Positions 53,387-60,975 of a stretch of DNA of 64,000 nucleotides are shown here, in pieces; positions within the stretch are counted from its first letter, which is position 1; each line of letters opens with the position of its first letter. The notes beneath the pieces are model-generated. The model did not search any database, was not told the DNA's origin, and worked only from the letters and a program-made list of their open reading frames with translations. Origin of the DNA: an uncultured Prevotellaceae bacterium (GTDB taxonomy: Bacteria; Bacteroidota; Bacteroidia; Bacteroidales; Bacteroidaceae); NCBI GenBank assembly GCA_900315075.1, contig OMXV01000014.1, positions 1-64,000 on the forward strand. The letters are read 5' to 3'. The translations under genes and the position numbers were made by a program.

Positions 53387-54013
53387 TTATAACGTATCGA
53401 GCGGAAAAAGTCCAAATAATTGGGCATCAATCATGTCGGTGACGTGTTTGAAGTCGGATGGGTTGGACTCAAATTTACAAGTGTCACCATCAACGATGAT
53501 GAGGTGTCCTTTGTAGCCGCTAATCCAATCTTCATATCGGCGGTTAAGTCCTTCGAGGTAGTCGATGCGTATCGACTTCTCGAATTCCCTTCCTCTTTTG
53601 GATATCTGCGCAACGATATTTGGAATCGACGAACGAATGTAAATCATCAGGTCGGGGAGACCCACGAGCGAAATCATCAAGTCGAAGAGGTCGCTGTAGT
53701 TGGCGAAGTCGCGGTCGCTCATCATCCCCATATCATGGAGGTTTGGCGCAAAGATACGGGCATCCTCGAAGATAGTACGATCTTGGATGATATACTCTTT
53801 TGTCTTAGAAATTTCCACTACTTCCTTAAAGCGTTTGTTAAGGAAATAAATTTGTAGGTTGAACGACCACCGTGGCATGTCGGCGTAGAAGTCGTCGAGA
53901 TAGGGGTTGTCGTCAACGGGTTCATATCTGGGCTGCCAGCCATATCTTTTTGACAGCATTCTGGTGAGGGTGGTCTTGCCACAGCCGATGTTTCCTGCTA
54001 CTGCGATGTGCAT
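53387..54013 (-). CDS. Deoxynucleoside kinase (first of a tandem pair)
   Basis: 208 residues from MHIAVAGNIGCGKTTLTRML; upstream codons to 54079 translate repeat DNA. Walker A GNIGCGKTT, the substrate-binding DDNPYLDDFY and PRWSFNLQIYFL, the DRT motif (IIQDRTIFED) and the lid arginines (ISKRGREFEKSIRIDYL) identify the dNK/dGK/dCK family. It phosphorylates deoxynucleosides for salvage. A close paralogue lies directly upstream, as is usual in Bacteroidales where the pair differ in base preference. Confidence 0.92.
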   Translation of the reverse strand: MHIAVAGNIGCGKTTLTRMLSKRYGWQPRYEPVDDNPYLDDFYADMPRWSFNLQIYFLNKRFKEVVEISKTKEYIIQDRTIFEDARIFAPNLHDMGMMSDRDFANYSDLFDLMISLVGLPDLMIYIRSSIPNIVAQISKRGREFEKSIRIDYLEGLNRRYEDWISGYKGHLIIVDGDTCKFESNPSDFKHVTDMIDAQLFGLFPLDTL

Positions 54014-54050
54014 GGTATTTGGGAGTTTTTGGGAGTTTAGAAATGATGGG

Positions 54051-54145
54051 GCTGCGACATGTCGCAGCATAGGGGACACGAGGGTGATGGGGGTGATGAA
54101 AGGGATGGGAGTGATGAGAGGGATGGGGGTGATGAGGTGGTTTAT
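54051..54145. repeat. REP palindrome and G-poor leader array between the kinase genes
   Basis: GCTGCGACATGTCGCAGC (54051-54068) is a perfect 18-bp palindrome. Next to it is a degenerate GGGATGGGAGTGATGAGA array, which on the minus (sense) strand is CATCACTCCCATCCC, nearly free of G. Confidence 0.75.
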
Positions 54146-54762
54146 GGTGGGAAGAGACCGAAAAGCTGGGCGTCGATGCGGTCAACGATGCGTGCGAAAT
54201 CGGCCGGCCGGTTGAGGAAGTCGAGCTGATCGACCTCCACAGTAAGAACCTTGCCCCGGTATTTATGATAGATAAAGTCGTCGTAGCGAGTGTTTAGATT
54301 TTTCAGGTAGTCGAGCTGCATCTGCTGCTCATACTCTCTGCCTCGCCGCTGTATGTTCTGCACGAGATGTGGGATGGATGCCTTGAGATAGATCATCAGG
54401 TCGGGATACTTGACAATAGACATCATCGACTCAAAGAGGTCCATGTAGCAATGGAAGTCACGGTCGTCAAGATTGCCCATGGCATAGTTGTTGGCAGTGA
54501 AGACATAGACACCCTCGAAAATGCTGCGGTCTTGAATGATGGTCTCCTCGGAACGCGAGATATCGAGCAAGTCGCGGAATCGCTGCTTGAGGAAATAGAC
54601 CTCGAGTGCAAACGACCACCGTGGGATGTCCTTGTAGTAGTCTTCGAGATATGGGTTGAACTCCACGGCCTCAAACTGCGGTGTCCACCCATAGTGTCGG
54701 GCGAGCATCGTGGTGAGCGTGGTTTTCCCACTACCTATATTTCCTGCTATAGCTATATGCAT
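54142..54762 (-). CDS. Deoxynucleoside kinase (second of a tandem pair)
   Basis: 206 residues. Walker A GNIGSGKTTLTTML, EFNPYLEDYY, PRWSFALEVYFLKQRF, the DRS motif (IIQDRSIFEG) and IQRRGREYEQQMQLDYL show the same family as its downstream neighbour, about half identical by eye. It ends with the shared DRIDAQLFGLFP. Probably co-transcribed with it; differences around EFNPY versus DDNPY may reflect substrate preference. Confidence 0.92.
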   Translation of the reverse strand: MHIAIAGNIGSGKTTLTTMLARHYGWTPQFEAVEFNPYLEDYYKDIPRWSFALEVYFLKQRFRDLLDISRSEETIIQDRSIFEGVYVFTANNYAMGNLDDRDFHCYMDLFESMMSIVKYPDLMIYLKASIPHLVQNIQRRGREYEQQMQLDYLKNLNTRYDDFIYHKYRGKVLTVEVDQLDFLNRPADFARIVDRIDAQLFGLFPP

Positions 54763-54850
54763 AAATCAACTGTTGGCATACAAAATTAGTGTTTTTTTTG
54801 GAAATGGCGAAAAAACGAGTGAAAAAAACTGCCATCTACCCAAAAAAGTG

Positions 54851-54858
54851 TATTTTTG
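54851..54858 (+). promoter_or_regulatory. Candidate -7 element of the copper ATPase gene
   Basis: TATTTTTG followed by CAAAGG; the leader behind it contains the repeat arrays up to the TTG start. Confidence 0.45.
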
Positions 54859-54867
54859 CAAAGGAGA

Positions 54868-54975
54868 TAGAGAAGTGAGAGGTAAGAGGTAAGAGGTGAG
54901 AGGTGAGAGGTAAGAGGTGAGAGGTAAGAGGTGAGAGGTGAGAGACAACTAACAACTAACTAGCAACTAACAACA
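54868..54975. repeat. GAGGTRA array followed by G-poor AACTAAC leader
   Basis: A dozen GAGGTAA/GAGGTGA heptamers (54876-54944) followed by ACAACTAACAACTAACTAGC-type units directly before the copper ATPase start. Confidence 0.85.
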
Positions 54976-54981
54976 AACAAC

Positions 54982-56928
54982 TTGAAATCAACCATTCCTG
55001 TTATTGGCATGGCCTGTTCGGCTTGCTCCGCCAATGTAGAGCGGTGCCTGAACAAGGTTGAGGGTGTGCGCGAGGCGACCGTTTCTTTGCCCACCCGCAC
55101 CGCCACTGTAGATTTCGACGAGAATGTAGTCACCCTTGCCACCCTGAAGGAAGCGGTGAATGCCATCGGCTTCGATTTGGTGATTGACACTCAGCAAAGC
55201 GTGGAGGAGATAGAACGTGTGGAATACCATCGCCTTCGCCGCAAGACTATCGTAGCCTGGTGTCTGTCGCTTTTGGTGATGTCACTCACGATGGGCTGGC
55301 TACACATTGGCAATCAGCATGTAACATTGCAGACGCAGATGATTCTCGCTGGTGCATGTATGGTGTATTGTGGGCGAGATTTCTATGTGAGTGCCCTACG
55401 GCTACTACGACACAAGACCGCCAACATGGACACGCTGGTGGCTCTCTCCACCGGCATCGCCTTCGTGATGAGCGTAGTGAACACCTTCTGGGGCGAACGG
55501 CTGTGGGGCTCCCGTGGCATCGCCTGGCAGACATACTACGACACACCGGTGATGATTATCACCTTTGTACTTACCGGTCGCCTGATAGAGGAGCGTGCCC
55601 GGAAAACCACCGCAGGAGCCATCCGCCGACTTATGGGTTTAGCGCCCAAAACCGCCCGTGTCTATCGGGGAGAGACGACTGCCGATGACGGCACTCCGAC
55701 TGCCATCTTAGAGGAGGTACCCCTCTCGACCATCACCGTGGGCGACGTGGTGGAAATACAAGCCGGGGAAAAAATGCCCGTCGATGGCCGCGTGACCTGG
55801 GCAGAGAGTTTTATGACCGCCGATGCCTGCTATGTGGATGAAGCAATGATTACCGGCGAACCAGCCCCCGTGGCAAAGCGGCGTGGCAGCGACGTGCTCG
55901 CCGGCACCGTGGTAAGCCAAGGACGGCTGCGGTTCCGCGCGATGAAAACTGGTGAAAAGACCGCTTTGGCACAGATTATCCGCATGGTGCAAGAGGCCCA
56001 GGGCAGCAAAGCCCCGGTGCAACGACTGATAGACCGCGTGGCACTCATTTTTGTGCCCACCGTAACCATCGTGGCACTGCTCACTTTCTTGTTGTGGTGG
56101 GCGATTGGTGGGAGCACTGCCCTACCCCACGCCATTCTCTCGGCAGTAGCCGTATTGGTGGTGGCATGCCCCTGCGCCATGGGTCTTGCCACACCAACAG
56201 CCCTAATGATTGGTATCGGAAGGGCTGCAGAGAAAAGCATCCTCATCAAGGATGCTACAGCCTTAGAACGTATCTGCCACATCGACGCTCTCGTCATCGA
56301 CAAGACAGGGACACTGACGATTCCCAACCCCGCTATCGATTTCACCCGTGCCGACAACTTACCCATCGAGGAGCGAGAGACACTGCGCCCTGAGGCTGCC
56401 GATGCCATGGCCGCCCTCCGCCGCCACGGCATCACCATCCACCTGATGAGCGGCGACAACGACGCTGCCGTGGCACACTGGGCACAAGCAGCTGGCATCG
56501 ACCACTACCAGAGTCGTGTGCAACCACAGGACAAAGAGGACTTGGTGCGGCGACTCCAACAAGAAGGGCACACCGTGGCCATGGTAGGCGACGGCATCAA
56601 CGATTCGCAGGCATTGGCATTAGCTGATGTAAGCATCGCCATGGGACAGGGAACCGACGTGGCCATCGACGTGGCACAGATGACACTCATGGGCGGCAAC
56701 CTGCGCCGCCTTGCCGATGCCATTACACTGAGCCAACGCACCGTGCGCACCATCCGCCAGAATCTATTCTGGGCTTTTATATATAATATTGTGAGTATTC
56801 CCCTCGCCGCCGGCATCATGCAAGCCTTTGGCTCCTCCTTCCAAATCACCCCCATGTGGGCATCTGCCATGATGGCTCTCTCCAGCCTCAGCGTAGTGGG
56901 GAATAGTTTAAGATTGCTTAGAAGTTGA
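54982..56928 (+). CDS. Copper-type P1B-ATPase lacking most of the nucleotide-binding domain
   Basis: 648 residues from a TTG start. Present are the N-terminal HMA metal-binding domain (GMACSACSANVERCL), the actuator domain (ITGEPAPV), the CPC ion site (VVACPCAMGLATPTA, ~396), the phosphorylation motif DKTGTLT (Asp ~440) and the hinge GDGIND (~536). The family normally has ~130 residues of N-domain, with the HP dipeptide, between DKTGT and the LRPEA block; here only ~28 residues separate Asp440 from LRPEAADAM (~468). The frame stays open, so this is a clean in-frame loss. ATP-driven transport is therefore doubtful, unless a lineage-specific reduced form works. Confidence 0.85.
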   Translation: MKSTIPVIGMACSACSANVERCLNKVEGVREATVSLPTRTATVDFDENVVTLATLKEAVNAIGFDLVIDTQQSVEEIERVEYHRLRRKTIVAWCLSLLVMSLTMGWLHIGNQHVTLQTQMILAGACMVYCGRDFYVSALRLLRHKTANMDTLVALSTGIAFVMSVVNTFWGERLWGSRGIAWQTYYDTPVMIITFVLTGRLIEERARKTTAGAIRRLMGLAPKTARVYRGETTADDGTPTAILEEVPLSTITVGDVVEIQAGEKMPVDGRVTWAESFMTADACYVDEAMITGEPAPVAKRRGSDVLAGTVVSQGRLRFRAMKTGEKTALAQIIRMVQEAQGSKAPVQRLIDRVALIFVPTVTIVALLTFLLWWAIGGSTALPHAILSAVAVLVVACPCAMGLATPTALMIGIGRAAEKSILIKDATALERICHIDALVIDKTGTLTIPNPAIDFTRADNLPIEERETLRPEAADAMAALRRHGITIHLMSGDNDAAVAHWAQAAGIDHYQSRVQPQDKEDLVRRLQQEGHTVAMVGDGINDSQALALADVSIAMGQGTDVAIDVAQMTLMGGNLRRLADAITLSQRTVRTIRQNLFWAFIYNIVSIPLAAGIMQAFGSSFQITPMWASAMMALSSLSVVGNSLRLLRS

Positions 56929-56944
56929 AGAGAAAGAAACAGTT

Positions 56945-57590
56945 TTACGTCGTTGACGATCCGATATACAGGCAAAGCATACCAAGCAAGACGAGGGCGA
57001 GTTCTACGGCCTTGCTCTTCAGGTTGCGCTCATGGAAGAAAAGTGCCCCAAAGAGGAAAGACACGATGACGCTGCCCCTACGCACCATCGACACGATACT
57101 AATCATGGCTCCCGGCAGACTAAGTGCATAGAAATAGAGGAACTTCCTTCCTACCACTTCTACTTAACATGAAAAATGAAATGACGGCTAACAATACACC
57201 AAGCCATTGCCAGCCGTTTAATTTCTCACCGAAGACAAGTAGCGCTCCCACAAGCACCATCACTGGACTTGTGGCATTGATAGGTCCCACAATAGTGAGC
57301 GGGAGATGCTTGATGCCGAAATAGCCGAAAATCCACGATGATAAGACGATGACGCTTTTCAGGAGGATGTAGAAGTGGTCACTCCATGTGCCATGAGCCA
57401 CCTCAAAAGGACTTCCAGCGAGAATAGTACTGTGACTGCTGAGCAGAATAAAAGGCAAGAAGATAAGTGAACAGAAAAGTGTATTCAAGAAGAGAACGGG
57501 GATAACGGCATTTTCTGCGAGTGCCTCTTTTTTAAATGAATCGTAGCATCCTAATAGCGCTGCTGACAAGAAAGCGAGTATGAGCCACAT
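56945..57590 (-). pseudogene. DMT/EamA-family transporter with internal deletion and frameshift
   Basis: The first frame (57590 to 57120) gives five helices of an EamA domain (MWLILAFLSAALLGCYDSFK; IFGYFGIKHLPLTIVGPINA; VGALLVFGEKLNGWQW) and then runs into a stop. The C-terminal end continues in another frame (FLYFYALSLPGAMISIVSMV; GALFFHERNLKSKAVELALV) to 56945. Intact relatives are ~300 residues, so about 110 residues are missing at the junction near 57145 as well as the frame change. Substrate unknown; almost certainly inactive. Confidence 0.8.
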
Positions 57591-58070
57591 GACAAATGAT
57601 AATTATAAGACGGAAATAGTCTTTTCTTTTTCGTTTTGCTGATTGAGGCCGCAAAATTACTCATAAAATCTCTAATTTTGATAAAAAAATAATTTTGATG
57701 TACCTTGTCCCACGATTTGAGACAGGTTCCACGTAATTTTGCATCAAAATCTGAGATGTATTCAGCAATATCTTCGGACATACACGGGATATGTCGCTAC
57801 GACCAATCACTTTTTAAAGTGGAATCAGTTTTTTATATTTCTTGAGAAATGATATCATTCGGAAAACAAAGCAGAATGACTTTTACATCTATATAGAGTG
57901 ATGTGGATGCAAAAACTATCATAAATGTCATATGAATATTTTTACATACACTTTTTTCCTCTAAAAACGCTTTGTTTTTGAAAAAAGGTGTATCTTTGCA
58001 TAAGATAGGCTGCGCTTTGTTAGTACTATCTTTGCGAATAATTCTTTATGTCAACTAAATCATTACTATT
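57591..58070. other. Intergenic region with promoter motifs and a dispersed repeat
   Basis: Contains a -7 element for the DMT pseudogene (TAATTTTG on the minus strand near 57652-57659), a copy of the CGGACATACACGG-type repeat seen at 22.4/22.8 kb (from 57776), and promoter motifs for the next gene: TTTG at 57971 with TATCTTTG at 57991-57998, plus a second TATCTTTG at 58027-58034. I see no gene in it. Confidence 0.5.
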
Positions 58071-58799
58071 ATGCCGACATACTACAGAAAACGAATCAAG
58101 ATATTGCCGTGGGTGACGCTGAACATCAGTAAGACGGGCATAAGCGTATCTATTGGTCCAGAGGGTGCCAAGCTCAATATTGGAAAAGACGGTGCTTATG
58201 TGAATACGAGCGCGAAAGGAACAGGTGTCTATAACCGCACCAAAATCAGTACCAGTCTATTATGGTCCATCCTTGTGGGCGGTGCCATCGCCGGTGCAGG
58301 TTACATATTTGGTTATATGAAAAACGACATGCAGCTGTTTTATATTCTGTGCGGTGCAGGTGTGTTGGTGGGCGTCCTGCTGTTTTTCTTGTTGCGTAGT
58401 ATCCGCAAACTGGCAGGGACCCAGGAGGAAGAAACCGTCATCCGAGATGATTCGAAGAAGAAAGAGGGTACGACACCATCACGCAGCACAAAAACAGCCA
58501 CGAAAACAGCAGGTGGTACTCGCGCCACAACAAAGAAAGGCACCCGTACTGGCAGTCGTTCAACAACCCGTACCGAGAACGCCTCAGCAAAAGCCTACAT
58601 CGACGAGGTGTCTTCACTTTTAGACAAAATGGCCGAAGCAAAGACCCTCGACGATTTGAACAAATACCACTCGCAAATTCTCGACATCATGTACACCAAC
58701 CTCAAACCCATGGGTGTGAAAGTGCTCGACATGGAATTTGACGAGGCCCTTGCCACCATCGAACAAGAATATGCCGCTGGCGTGAAGGAACTTAGTTAG
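58071..58799 (+). CDS. DUF4236-containing membrane protein
   Basis: 242 residues. The N-terminal ~55 residues (YYRKRIKILPWVTLNISKTG, VSIGPEGAKLNIGKDGAYVN) match DUF4236. Two adjacent membrane segments follow (LLWSILVGGAIAGAGYIFGY and LFYILCGAGVLVGVLLFFLL), then a Lys/Thr/Arg-rich linker (~125-170) and a helical end (AYIDEVSSLLDKMAEAKTLDDL). Function unknown. Two promoter motifs precede it and a C-poor GAGGTRA array begins at its stop codon. Confidence 0.8.
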   Translation: MPTYYRKRIKILPWVTLNISKTGISVSIGPEGAKLNIGKDGAYVNTSAKGTGVYNRTKISTSLLWSILVGGAIAGAGYIFGYMKNDMQLFYILCGAGVLVGVLLFFLLRSIRKLAGTQEEETVIRDDSKKKEGTTPSRSTKTATKTAGGTRATTKKGTRTGSRSTTRTENASAKAYIDEVSSLLDKMAEAKTLDDLNKYHSQILDIMYTNLKPMGVKVLDMEFDEALATIEQEYAAGVKELS

Positions 58800-58990
58800 A
58801 AGTGAGAGGTGAGAGGTAAGAGGTGAGAGATTACCCCATTTCTCTTCAAAAATCATTTCTCTCACCACTTACCTCTTACCACTTACCTCTCACCACTTGC
58901 CTCTTACCACTTACCTCTTACCACTTACCACTTACCACTTACCTCTTACCACTCACCACTTACCACTTACCACTTACCTCTTACCACTAA
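58800..58990. repeat. Converging GAGGTRA and CTCTTAC/CACTTAC heptamer arrays
   Basis: From the left gene a C-poor GAGGTGA array ending GAGATTACC. From the right gene (minus sense) a C-poor GGTAAGAGGTAAGTG array. Each begins at its own gene's stop codon. Confidence 0.85.
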
Positions 58991-59445
58991 GATGCAACTG
59001 GAATCATGCGGCGCAACCGCAGCATTTGCTCTTTTCTGCATTTCCGCTGATATTCAATGAGGATGGTATGTGCGGAATTCACCGAGAGGTAGAACTTGGG
59101 AGCCTGTCGTCCCACCACATAATAAACACGGCGACTCAACGGCCAGTCGGGATACACGTCGAGCAACTGTTCACATCGACGTTTTATCTCCTCAAACATC
59201 TCACGTTTGAGACGATTGCACGATGAGGGTAAAGGGCGTCGATACATTGACGACACTACACGGAGCGCCCGCTCCTCACTCACATAGAAACGCTCCGCAG
59301 GGCAATCAACCACAATCTTCAGTACGTCGATTATTCCCAAACAGTCGCAAATTTCAAACTCACGCTTAAAGACCTTCAAAAGGTCGCGCGCACGGTCCTC
59401 CGCATATTCGAAAGAAGTGCGCCGAGAGATTCGATTTTCTTTCAT
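58987..59445 (-). CDS. Phage-like hypothetical protein near the terminase
   Basis: 152 residues, basic, helical: FEYAEDRARDLLKVFKREFE, ICDCLGIIDVLKIVVDCPAERFYVSEERALRVVSSM and a basic end (LIEYQRKCRKEQMLRLRRM). APKFYLSVNSAHTI repeats the FYVSEERAL theme, hinting at an internal duplication. I cannot name it; size and location would suit a small terminase-associated DNA-binding protein. It has a good promoter and is divergent from the next phage-like gene. Confidence 0.6.
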   Translation of the reverse strand: MKENRISRRTSFEYAEDRARDLLKVFKREFEICDCLGIIDVLKIVVDCPAERFYVSEERALRVVSSMYRRPLPSSCNRLKREMFEEIKRRCEQLLDVYPDWPLSRRVYYVVGRQAPKFYLSVNSAHTILIEYQRKCRKEQMLRLRRMIPVAS

Positions 59446-59485
59446 GATATTTTATATTTTTAGGTTTACACTTTATATTTCGCTG

Positions 59486-59517
59486 CAAAAATACCCTATA
59501 TCTTTATATTTTCCAAA
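59486..59517 (-). promoter_or_regulatory. Promoter of the 59.0 kb gene
   Basis: TTTG (59514-59517) and TATTTTTG (59486-59493) on the minus strand, spacer 20 bases. Confidence 0.6.
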
Positions 59518-59629
59518 TTATTTTAGTTAATTTTTGCTAATCTGTATAATTCTAAGGTGGCTGAGTATAATCGACATAAAAACCCCTATATGATTCCGAG
59601 AATGCCATAGGAAAATGGTTTTCAGGAGG

Positions 59630-59637
59630 TACTTTTG
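59630..59637 (+). promoter_or_regulatory. -7 element of the 59.7 kb gene
   Basis: TACTTTTG followed by TCGC, 26 bases before the start codon; no clear -33 box. Confidence 0.5.
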
Positions 59638-59663
59638 TCGCGAAAACCAATATTTATATAAAA

Positions 59664-60329
59664 ATGGAAACAAAAGACACACCACTATCAAGTACAGATG
59701 AATTGACTCCAGCACCATCTAGTGAGATTCAAGAGAAAGGGAAGAACGAGGAATATCGTGAACCATCAGACAAACCAGAAACTTTGGAAAGTATAGAATC
59801 ATTGGAGAATCAAGAGAACCCAGAATCCCCAACTATTACTTTGACCGAAGAGGCACAAGCATCGCAGGAGGTCGAAGAGGCACAAGCATCCACAAACGAA
59901 GCAGAGGCAACCATCCCACTCATCACAGAGACAGAGGTTGAGGACAATACCCGTTGGCATCTACCAATGCGCAGTGAAGACATCAGCGAAGACGACTATC
60001 AGGCAGCCAGTGCAATAATCTCGACTATAGAGCGTGAAATTGCTGCTGGTGCCATCAGCAACGAGACGATAGCACAGCTGCTGAAGTCGGTAGTCTTTGA
60101 CCGTTCTATTGCCATAGCCCACCATGAGGGTGAGGTGGCAGGGCGCAACCAACGTATCGACGAATACATGCAAGAGCGACGCAAAGAGAAAGAACTGCCC
60201 GATTTAGGCCGCTCGCCTATACAACCCCGCTCCACCTTGCCTTATACAATGATTGGGGGGTTATCAGCAGCCGACCGCAAATCGATTTGGGAACGAGGAA
60301 ACGAGAAGAGGCATAGGAAATACACATAA
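59664..60329 (+). CDS. Acidic phage-like protein, scaffold candidate
   Basis: 221 residues. The first ~90 residues are a disordered Glu/Ser/Thr/Pro-rich stretch (EEAQASQEVEEAQASTNEAE). A helical part follows (DYQAASAIISTIEREIAAG, IAIAHHEGEVAGRNQRIDEYMQERRKEKE), then a short basic end (WERGNEKRHRKYT). Acidic, helical proteins between small-terminase-like and large-terminase genes are often scaffolds or capsid-assembly factors. That role is inferred from composition and context. Confidence 0.55.
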   Translation: METKDTPLSSTDELTPAPSSEIQEKGKNEEYREPSDKPETLESIESLENQENPESPTITLTEEAQASQEVEEAQASTNEAEATIPLITETEVEDNTRWHLPMRSEDISEDDYQAASAIISTIEREIAAGAISNETIAQLLKSVVFDRSIAIAHHEGEVAGRNQRIDEYMQERRKEKELPDLGRSPIQPRSTLPYTMIGGLSAADRKSIWERGNEKRHRKYT

Positions 60330-60489
60330 TTGTGGATTTTGGTTCAGCCATTGGGAGCTATGCCCTGGGCCTATTGTATATTGGCTCTTCAGACCTTATG
60401 AATAGAAACACACACCCGATAATTTGTTAAAAAACCTTAACGATTATAAGAAAACAAAAGCAAAGTATTAATTATTGGGAAAAATGCCG

Positions 60490-60497
60490 TACTTTTG
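60490..60497 (+). promoter_or_regulatory. -7 element of the 60.5 kb peptide gene
   Basis: TACTTTTG, 43 bases upstream of the ATG at 60541; this is why the in-frame ATG at 60484 upstream is not chosen as start. Confidence 0.5.
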
Positions 60498-60540
60498 TCA
60501 AAAATTTGATGGAAATAACAAAAAACAACATATTTATATG

Positions 60541-60723
60541 AAAAGAATTTATCTAATTCCACAGATCAGAATTCAGGCAATCGACACAGAAGACATCATG
60601 GAAGGCAGTCTGCCCATCTTTAATGGGGATAATCCTCGCACAGATGCAGAAAATGACGTGATCACTAACAAGAGCGAGATTCTGGGTAACAGCAATTCTG
60701 TTTGGGACGAGGAAGAGGAATAG
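60541..60723 (+). CDS. Small peptide of the ...NSVWDEEEE type
   Basis: 60 residues: MKRIYLIPQIRIQAIDTEDI, then EGSLPIFNGDNPRTDAEND and the acidic end NSNSVWDEEEE. The gene at 37.8 kb has the same length, a related start (K-x-Y-x-x-P-x-I) and the same SVWD near its end. No signal peptide. It sits between two phage-like genes but has its own promoter and terminator, so it is probably a separate unit. Confidence 0.65.
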   Translation, partial: KRIYLIPQIRIQAIDTEDIMEGSLPIFNGDNPRTDAENDVITNKSEILGNSNSVWDEEEE

Positions 60724-60761
60724 TTCCAAAATAGGATTTAAATAATAAAAATTCATTTTGT

Positions 60762-60806
60762 GGCATATACCACCGATAGGTAAAATTATCGGTGGCTTTG
60801 TTGTAT
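60762..60806 (+). terminator. Terminator of the peptide gene
   Basis: CCACCGATA and TATCGGTGG arms inside an outer GCATATAC/GTATATGC stem, followed by a T-rich stretch. Confidence 0.8.
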
Positions 60807-60838
60807 ATGCCTGGTTTTAGGATTTAGACTTTTAAGGG

Positions 60839-60857
60839 GCTGCTGTGGTACAGCAGC
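60839..60857. repeat. REP-like hairpin upstream of the terminase
   Basis: GCTGCTG-TGGTA-CAGCAGC. Near it are TTTAGAC/ATTTAGAC repeats (60825-60900) like those after ansA. Confidence 0.6.
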
Positions 60858-60975
60858 ATACAGAACGAGTTTAGACGATTGACATTAGGATTTTGACATC
60901 AGACTATCCGAAAATAGCGGTTGGCTATGTGGGGAAAGTATTATCTTCGCATGACATTTTCATCGAGACAACACC

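Noticed and set aside
60358-60400. GCCCTGGG-like palindrome near 60.37 kb as another REP hairpin
   Set aside because: Only one arm is convincing; the partner arm is missing.
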